Shown: positions 10,360-13,573 of the stretch, one piece after another
How the letters are laid out: every line of letters begins with the position of its first letter
How positions within the stretch are numbered: position 1 is the stretch's first letter
Source: an uncultured Collinsella sp.
GTDB lineage: Bacteria > Actinomycetota > Coriobacteriia > Coriobacteriales > Coriobacteriaceae
DNA length: 13,573 nt
Direction: 5' to 3'
NCBI GenBank assembly: GCA_902489855.1
Contig: CABUBS010000037.1
Location: 1 to 13,573 of the forward strand
Made by a program: the position numbers and the translations under genes
The notes under the pieces: model-generated
What the model saw: the letters and a program-made list of their open reading frames with translations, nothing else
The model's database searches: none
Told to the model about the DNA's origin: nothing

Positions 10360-12801
10360 CTAGAACAGACTGCTCGAGCGGGACAGGTAAACCCGCTTGA
10401 TCGTCGAAACAACAACAAGATACAACACGCTCAGCAGTGCAACGATGCCCAGATACCACATGGGCAGCGTGACAAGGCCGAGCAGTTGCGCGGCAGGACT
10501 CAGCGCGAGAAGGGCCGAGGCGATAAGCATGGTGGCGACCATTATCACGAGCGGACGACACGGCCGGTCCCCGTCGCGAACGTTCCGCGCTCGCAAGACG
10601 AGGAGCACGAGCGATTCGGTCCAAGCGCACTCCAGTAACCATCCGGTCTGGAAGGTCGCGATAAAGGCCGCCTGGCCCGCAGCACTCAACGTGACAAAGG
10701 ACCCACCGCACACCGCGGGGCAAACGCCCAGGAGTAAAATGGCAAACGTGATGATGTCAAACGCCGAACTCGCGAAGCCAAAGTGAAGCATAAAGCTGCC
10801 GAGGCCCTTGCCCGACCATGCCTTGGGACGGGCGATCTCCGCATCGTCGACGTTATCCCACGAGAGCGCCAGGCAGGTGGCGTCATAGCACAGGTTGAGC
10901 AAAAGCAGCTGAGCGGCGGTTGCCGGCAAAAACGGCAGGAAGATACTCGAGGCGGCAACCGAGCAGATATTGCCAAAGTTGGAACTCGACGCGATGCGAA
11001 TGTACTTGGAAGCGTTGGCGAACGAAGTCCTGCCTTCGCTGACGCCCTCGGCGACCACGCCCAGGTCGCGCTCGAGCAGTACCAGATCGGCAACCTTTTT
11101 GGATTCCGCTGCCGCCGAGTCCACAACGATGCCGACATCTGCCGACGTAAGCGCCGGCACATCGTTCACACCATCGCCGATATAGCCGACCGTATGGCCA
11201 GAGAGTCGAATGAGACTGACAACATGAGCCTTTTGCGCGGGCGTGAGCTCGGCAAACACACGAGTACGCCCCACGCGAACAAGCGCCTCGGACTCCTCCA
11301 TGGCATCGAGCATGCTGCCGGTGATAACGCTATCGGCAGGAATGCCCAGGCGCGAACAGGTTGACCGGGCAACCGAAGCCGAGTCGCCGGTAAGCACGCG
11401 CACCTCAACGGAAAGGTCGGACAGCGCGACGGCGGCGCGAGCGCTTGCCTTGGGCCGATCGAAAAAGCCCAAAAAGCCGCAGAGCACCAGGTCACCCCAG
11501 TCCGAAGACGTTGTGCTGTAGGCAACGGCGAGGACCTTGATGCCGTCGGCACGCATGTCCTCGGCAACCTCATAGGCGCTCTGGCGGCCCGCGGCGTCCA
11601 TGGGGACGAGTTCCCCTTTAAAGTTGGCCCAGGCACAACGAGCGCAAACACTCTCGACCTCGCCCTTTACGATGGTCAAGTGATTGCCAGGGCGAGTCTG
11701 CAGCCCCAGGCAACCAAGCGCCCCAGGCATGGCATCGAGCTTAACACCCGAAGCCTTGGTGACGTGGTCGAAAGGATCAGATGCGTGCAGGGTAAATGCG
11801 CCTGCGAGGTCTTTGGCGGCGAGACGCAACTCGGGCGCGGCGCACGCGTCGGCAATGGCCCGGTTGAGCTGGTTGGCGGCCGCCCCCTGGCTCGTACTCT
11901 CCAAATACGCCAGGTTGAGCGTTTGCTCGCTTTCGTTGCCCAGGATATCGGTATAGTACTCGAGCACCGCGGCGTCCTCGGTGAGCGTGCCCGTCTTGTC
12001 CACGCACACCACGTCCATGGAGCCCAGTGATTCCATGGCGTCAACGTTTTTAACAATGACCTGTTTGTTCTTAAGGCGATGCGCGCTGCCCGAAAGACAC
12101 ACGCTTGTGACGACTGGCAGCATCTCGGGGACCAGGCCAACGGCCGTGCCCAGGGCAAACAGCAGGGCCTGCGGCCAGTCGCCCAGCACAAAACCTCGAA
12201 TCATAATGACAAACGGCAGCACGATGAGCATACACCTCACCAGGGCGGCACAGATGCTCCTGGCACCAGCGCCAAACTGCGTGCCTAGCCGAGCGCGCCG
12301 CGGCGATGTGGGCGGCTCCTCGGCAACGCGAGCGTGAACGGTTGCCGAAGCCTTTCCGTCAATGATGGTCGTTCCAGCACGGACGGCCTCCCCTTCTCGC
12401 TTGACGGTCTGACCGCTCTCGCCCGTAAGCGACGATTCGGAGACAAGGATGTGGTCGCCCTTGGCAAGGACCGCATCGACCGGGCAGAGCATACCGGCAT
12501 ACAGGCGAATCACATCGCCAGGCACGAGCTGGTCGGAATCGACTTGAATCCAGCAAGCGTCGACACGTTTCCAAACGGCCGCATGGTTCGCCTTAAACAT
12601 GTGCCGGTCGAAGCTGCGCTTGGCTTCGTTTTCGTAGAACAGGCGCACCAGGCCGCCGACCAGCCACATCAAAAACAGCACGGCAGGTGCGAACACTCCT
12701 GTCTGGCCTTGCGCCTGCGGTACGACGTCGACCAAAAAGGCCAAGCCGGCAAGTGCAAGCAGCAGCGACGAAAACGGATTAAAGAACGATTTTTTAATCA
12801 T
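10360..12801 (-). CDS. N-terminally short MgtA-like P-type ATPase paralogue (P3B)
   Basis: This 813-residue membrane ATPase is clearly related to the MgtA in this window. It keeps TGES (126-129), TM4 VGLVPEMLP (221-229), phosphorylation motif DKTGTLT (D268), KGE in the nucleotide domain, TGDS, GDGVNDVPAL and TM6 LNLCYDATCLALSWDN. Compared with MgtA it begins at FFNPFSSLL, so about 77 N-terminal cytosolic residues are missing. The end of the actuator domain and the nucleotide domain are shortened or diverged. All catalytic residues remain, so it should be an active pump, not a pseudogene. Mg2+ is likely but altered specificity is possible. The start ATG at 12801 has AGAGG at normal distance, inside a hairpin. 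It is first in an operon with the receiver-less winged-helix gene. Confidence 0.88.
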   Translation of the reverse strand: MIKKSFFNPFSSLLLALAGLAFLVDVVPQAQGQTGVFAPAVLFLMWLVGGLVRLFYENEAKRSFDRHMFKANHAAVWKRVDACWIQVDSDQLVPGDVIRLYAGMLCPVDAVLAKGDHILVSESSLTGESGQTVKREGEAVRAGTTIIDGKASATVHARVAEEPPTSPRRARLGTQFGAGARSICAALVRCMLIVLPFVIMIRGFVLGDWPQALLFALGTAVGLVPEMLPVVTSVCLSGSAHRLKNKQVIVKNVDAMESLGSMDVVCVDKTGTLTEDAAVLEYYTDILGNESEQTLNLAYLESTSQGAAANQLNRAIADACAAPELRLAAKDLAGAFTLHASDPFDHVTKASGVKLDAMPGALGCLGLQTRPGNHLTIVKGEVESVCARCAWANFKGELVPMDAAGRQSAYEVAEDMRADGIKVLAVAYSTTSSDWGDLVLCGFLGFFDRPKASARAAVALSDLSVEVRVLTGDSASVARSTCSRLGIPADSVITGSMLDAMEESEALVRVGRTRVFAELTPAQKAHVVSLIRLSGHTVGYIGDGVNDVPALTSADVGIVVDSAAAESKKVADLVLLERDLGVVAEGVSEGRTSFANASKYIRIASSSNFGNICSVAASSIFLPFLPATAAQLLLLNLCYDATCLALSWDNVDDAEIARPKAWSGKGLGSFMLHFGFASSAFDIITFAILLLGVCPAVCGGSFVTLSAAGQAAFIATFQTGWLLECAWTESLVLLVLRARNVRDGDRPCRPLVIMVATMLIASALLALSPAAQLLGLVTLPMWYLGIVALLSVLYLVVVSTIKRVYLSRSSSLF

Positions 12802-12829
12802 CGAAGCCTCTTTCTAGCATGGCTTCGAT
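12800..12829 (-). promoter_or_regulatory. Hairpin covering the ribosome-binding site and start of the ATPase paralogue
   Basis: In the transcript, AUCGAAGCC (12829-12821) pairs perfectly with GGCUUCGAU (12808-12800), leaving a 12-nt loop. Part of the AGAGG ribosome-binding site and the first two bases of the start codon lie in the stem. The loop begins with an AUG that opens an 8-codon frame (MLERGFDD) whose stop overlaps the ATPase start. The fold could limit initiation until it is opened by translation or a ligand. Confidence 0.4.
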
Positions 12830-12945
12830 TGTATCCGAGGCGTATACCAGCATCCCCGCCCCAGACCTTGCGACTTCCTTGCTTTTACGCGTGACAAAGT
12901 TTTGCTATTGCTCACTTGCGCCGCACTTGGGATGCAGGGTAAACA

Positions 12946-13101
12946 GTGAAGGAGCTGCAGAGCAGGCCTACGCTCCAGTTGCCGCTCAAAAACGCCGTGA
13001 CCACGTCGCAGATATCCTTGCTCGCGCTCATCTTGGTTGGGGACATCGGCCTTCTGCTCATTGCGGTGAGTATCTTGCTCTATGCTCTTATCCAACGCTA
13101 G
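12946..13101 (+). CDS. 51-residue membrane miniprotein with a GTG start
   Basis: The frame starts at GTG 12946 directly after an in-frame TAA (12940) and reads a polar N-terminus (KELQSRPTLQLPLKNAV) followed by one long hydrophobic helix (about residues 24-49, ISLLALILVGDIGLLLIAV and beyond) ending YALIQR. A modest AGGG lies about seven bases upstream. It is divergent from the ATPase-paralogue operon and 56 bp before the next membrane protein gene, with which it may be co-transcribed. I do not recognise the family. The length and non-ATG start make it less certain than its neighbours. Confidence 0.5.
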   Translation: MKELQSRPTLQLPLKNAVTTSQISLLALILVGDIGLLLIAVSILLYALIQR

Positions 13102-13157
13102 CCCAGACTGACGCGCCCCGCGCGCCGCAACGACCGCCACGACACCAAGGACCGGCA

Positions 13158-13573
13158 ATGGCTACACTTTCCGAACAAGAACGCAAGCGCATCCGGCGAT
13201 ACTGCATCTACCCCAAGATTGCCGGTGCGGCGCTTGCCATGGCATTCGTGCTGCCATTTTTGATCATTCCCTTCGAAATGATTGACGACATCGTCTTTCA
13301 TCACGAAGGCTTCCAAGAGACGGGTATGATGACCGCCCTGGTGCTCACCGCCATCGAGCTCGTCATATTCTGCTACTGCACGCTCGCGCCACGCTTTGGT
13401 ATGCGCGGCAAGCAGTGGAAGAAAATGCAGCGCCGACTCGTCGTCGAGCAGACCGAGAAAGACCGCTCGGCACAAATCGCAGGCGTTGTCGGTACGCAGG
13501 CCGCCGCGCGCTTACTCAAGAACAGCGACAACGAGACCGCACGCAATCTGGGCAGCGCGGCAGAAGTCGCCGC
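13158..13573 (+). CDS. Two-helix membrane protein, cut by the window end
   Basis: The frame is open from ATG 13158 to the last base (138 codons, no stop), with AAGGA six bases upstream. A basic N-terminus (SEQERKRIRRY) leads to a first membrane helix (about residues 19-39, IAGAALAMAFVLPFLIIPF). A short loop (DDIVFHHEGFQETG) follows, then a second helix (about 57-77, MMTALVLTAIELVIFCYCTLA). A cytosolic tail begins with a basic patch (RGKQWKKMQRRL) and continues Ala/Asn-rich. I do not recognise a family. Its neighbours suggest nothing beyond a membrane role. Confidence 0.75.
   Translation, partial: MATLSEQERKRIRRYCIYPKIAGAALAMAFVLPFLIIPFEMIDDIVFHHEGFQETGMMTALVLTAIELVIFCYCTLAPRFGMRGKQWKKMQRRLVVEQTEKDRSAQIAGVVGTQAAARLLKNSDNETARNLGSAAEVA

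Noticed and set aside
10360..12801. Pseudogene status for the short ATPase paralogue
   Set aside because: The frame is uninterrupted, and TGES, DKTGTLT, GDGxND and the membrane motifs are intact with a good ribosome-binding site.
1..13573. tRNA or rRNA genes
   Set aside because: I saw no tRNA-like cloverleaf with GTTCGA-type arms and CCA end, and no rRNA core sequence on either strand by eye.

Overview
The window looks like chromosomal DNA of a gut actinobacterium of the class Coriobacteriia, most likely Collinsella or a close relative. The basis is GC-rich coding DNA with C/G-ending codons, the protein families present, and hairpin elements between genes of a kind I recall from Collinsella-type genomes. 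No rRNA or other taxonomic marker is present, so this is an inference.

Layout. Positions 1-746 hold no convincing gene. This AT-richer stretch contains a GC-rich palindrome, a 230-bp element bounded by 30-bp perfect inverted repeats, a decayed copy of a local repeat, and two more palindromes. A small ribbon-helix-helix protein (747-1013, +) follows, with a paired-site operator candidate overlapping its promoter. Positions 1172-3155 (-) are a three-gene RiPP operon: an 81-residue precursor with six Cys-x3-Asp motifs, a flavin split-barrel protein fused to a 2x[4Fe-4S] ferredoxin, and a radical SAM/SPASM maturase. The motif spacing matches that of freyrasin-type ranthipeptides (Cys-Asp thioethers). 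A divergent HxlR-family regulator (3355-3687, +) faces the operon across about 200 bp and may control it.

Next comes an overlapping pair (3829-5440, +): a macrodomain with a zinc-class Cys/His/Cys signature, and a class M sirtuin whose catalytic His is replaced by Gln. In other bacteria such pairs write and erase ADP-ribose on a lipoyl carrier protein. No carrier or ligase gene is present here. A tRNA-dihydrouridine synthase (5584-6543, -) converges on the pair.

The right half is a metal-transport region. MgtA (6829-9597, -) has a structured leader containing an 8-codon mini-ORF ending in Pro-Pro, and is followed by a 51-residue membrane miniprotein. Upstream lies a second operon (9868-12801, -): an N-terminally short MgtA paralogue and a PhoB-type winged-helix protein with no receiver domain, closed by a good intrinsic terminator. 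Two divergent membrane-protein genes finish the window: a GTG-start 51-residue miniprotein and a two-helix protein cut by the window end.

A composite two-hairpin repeat lies between both convergent gene pairs (1040-1161 and 5466-5582). It reaches the stop codon of the minus-strand gene, or within about 10 bp of it, in each case, so it probably serves as the shared 3' end.
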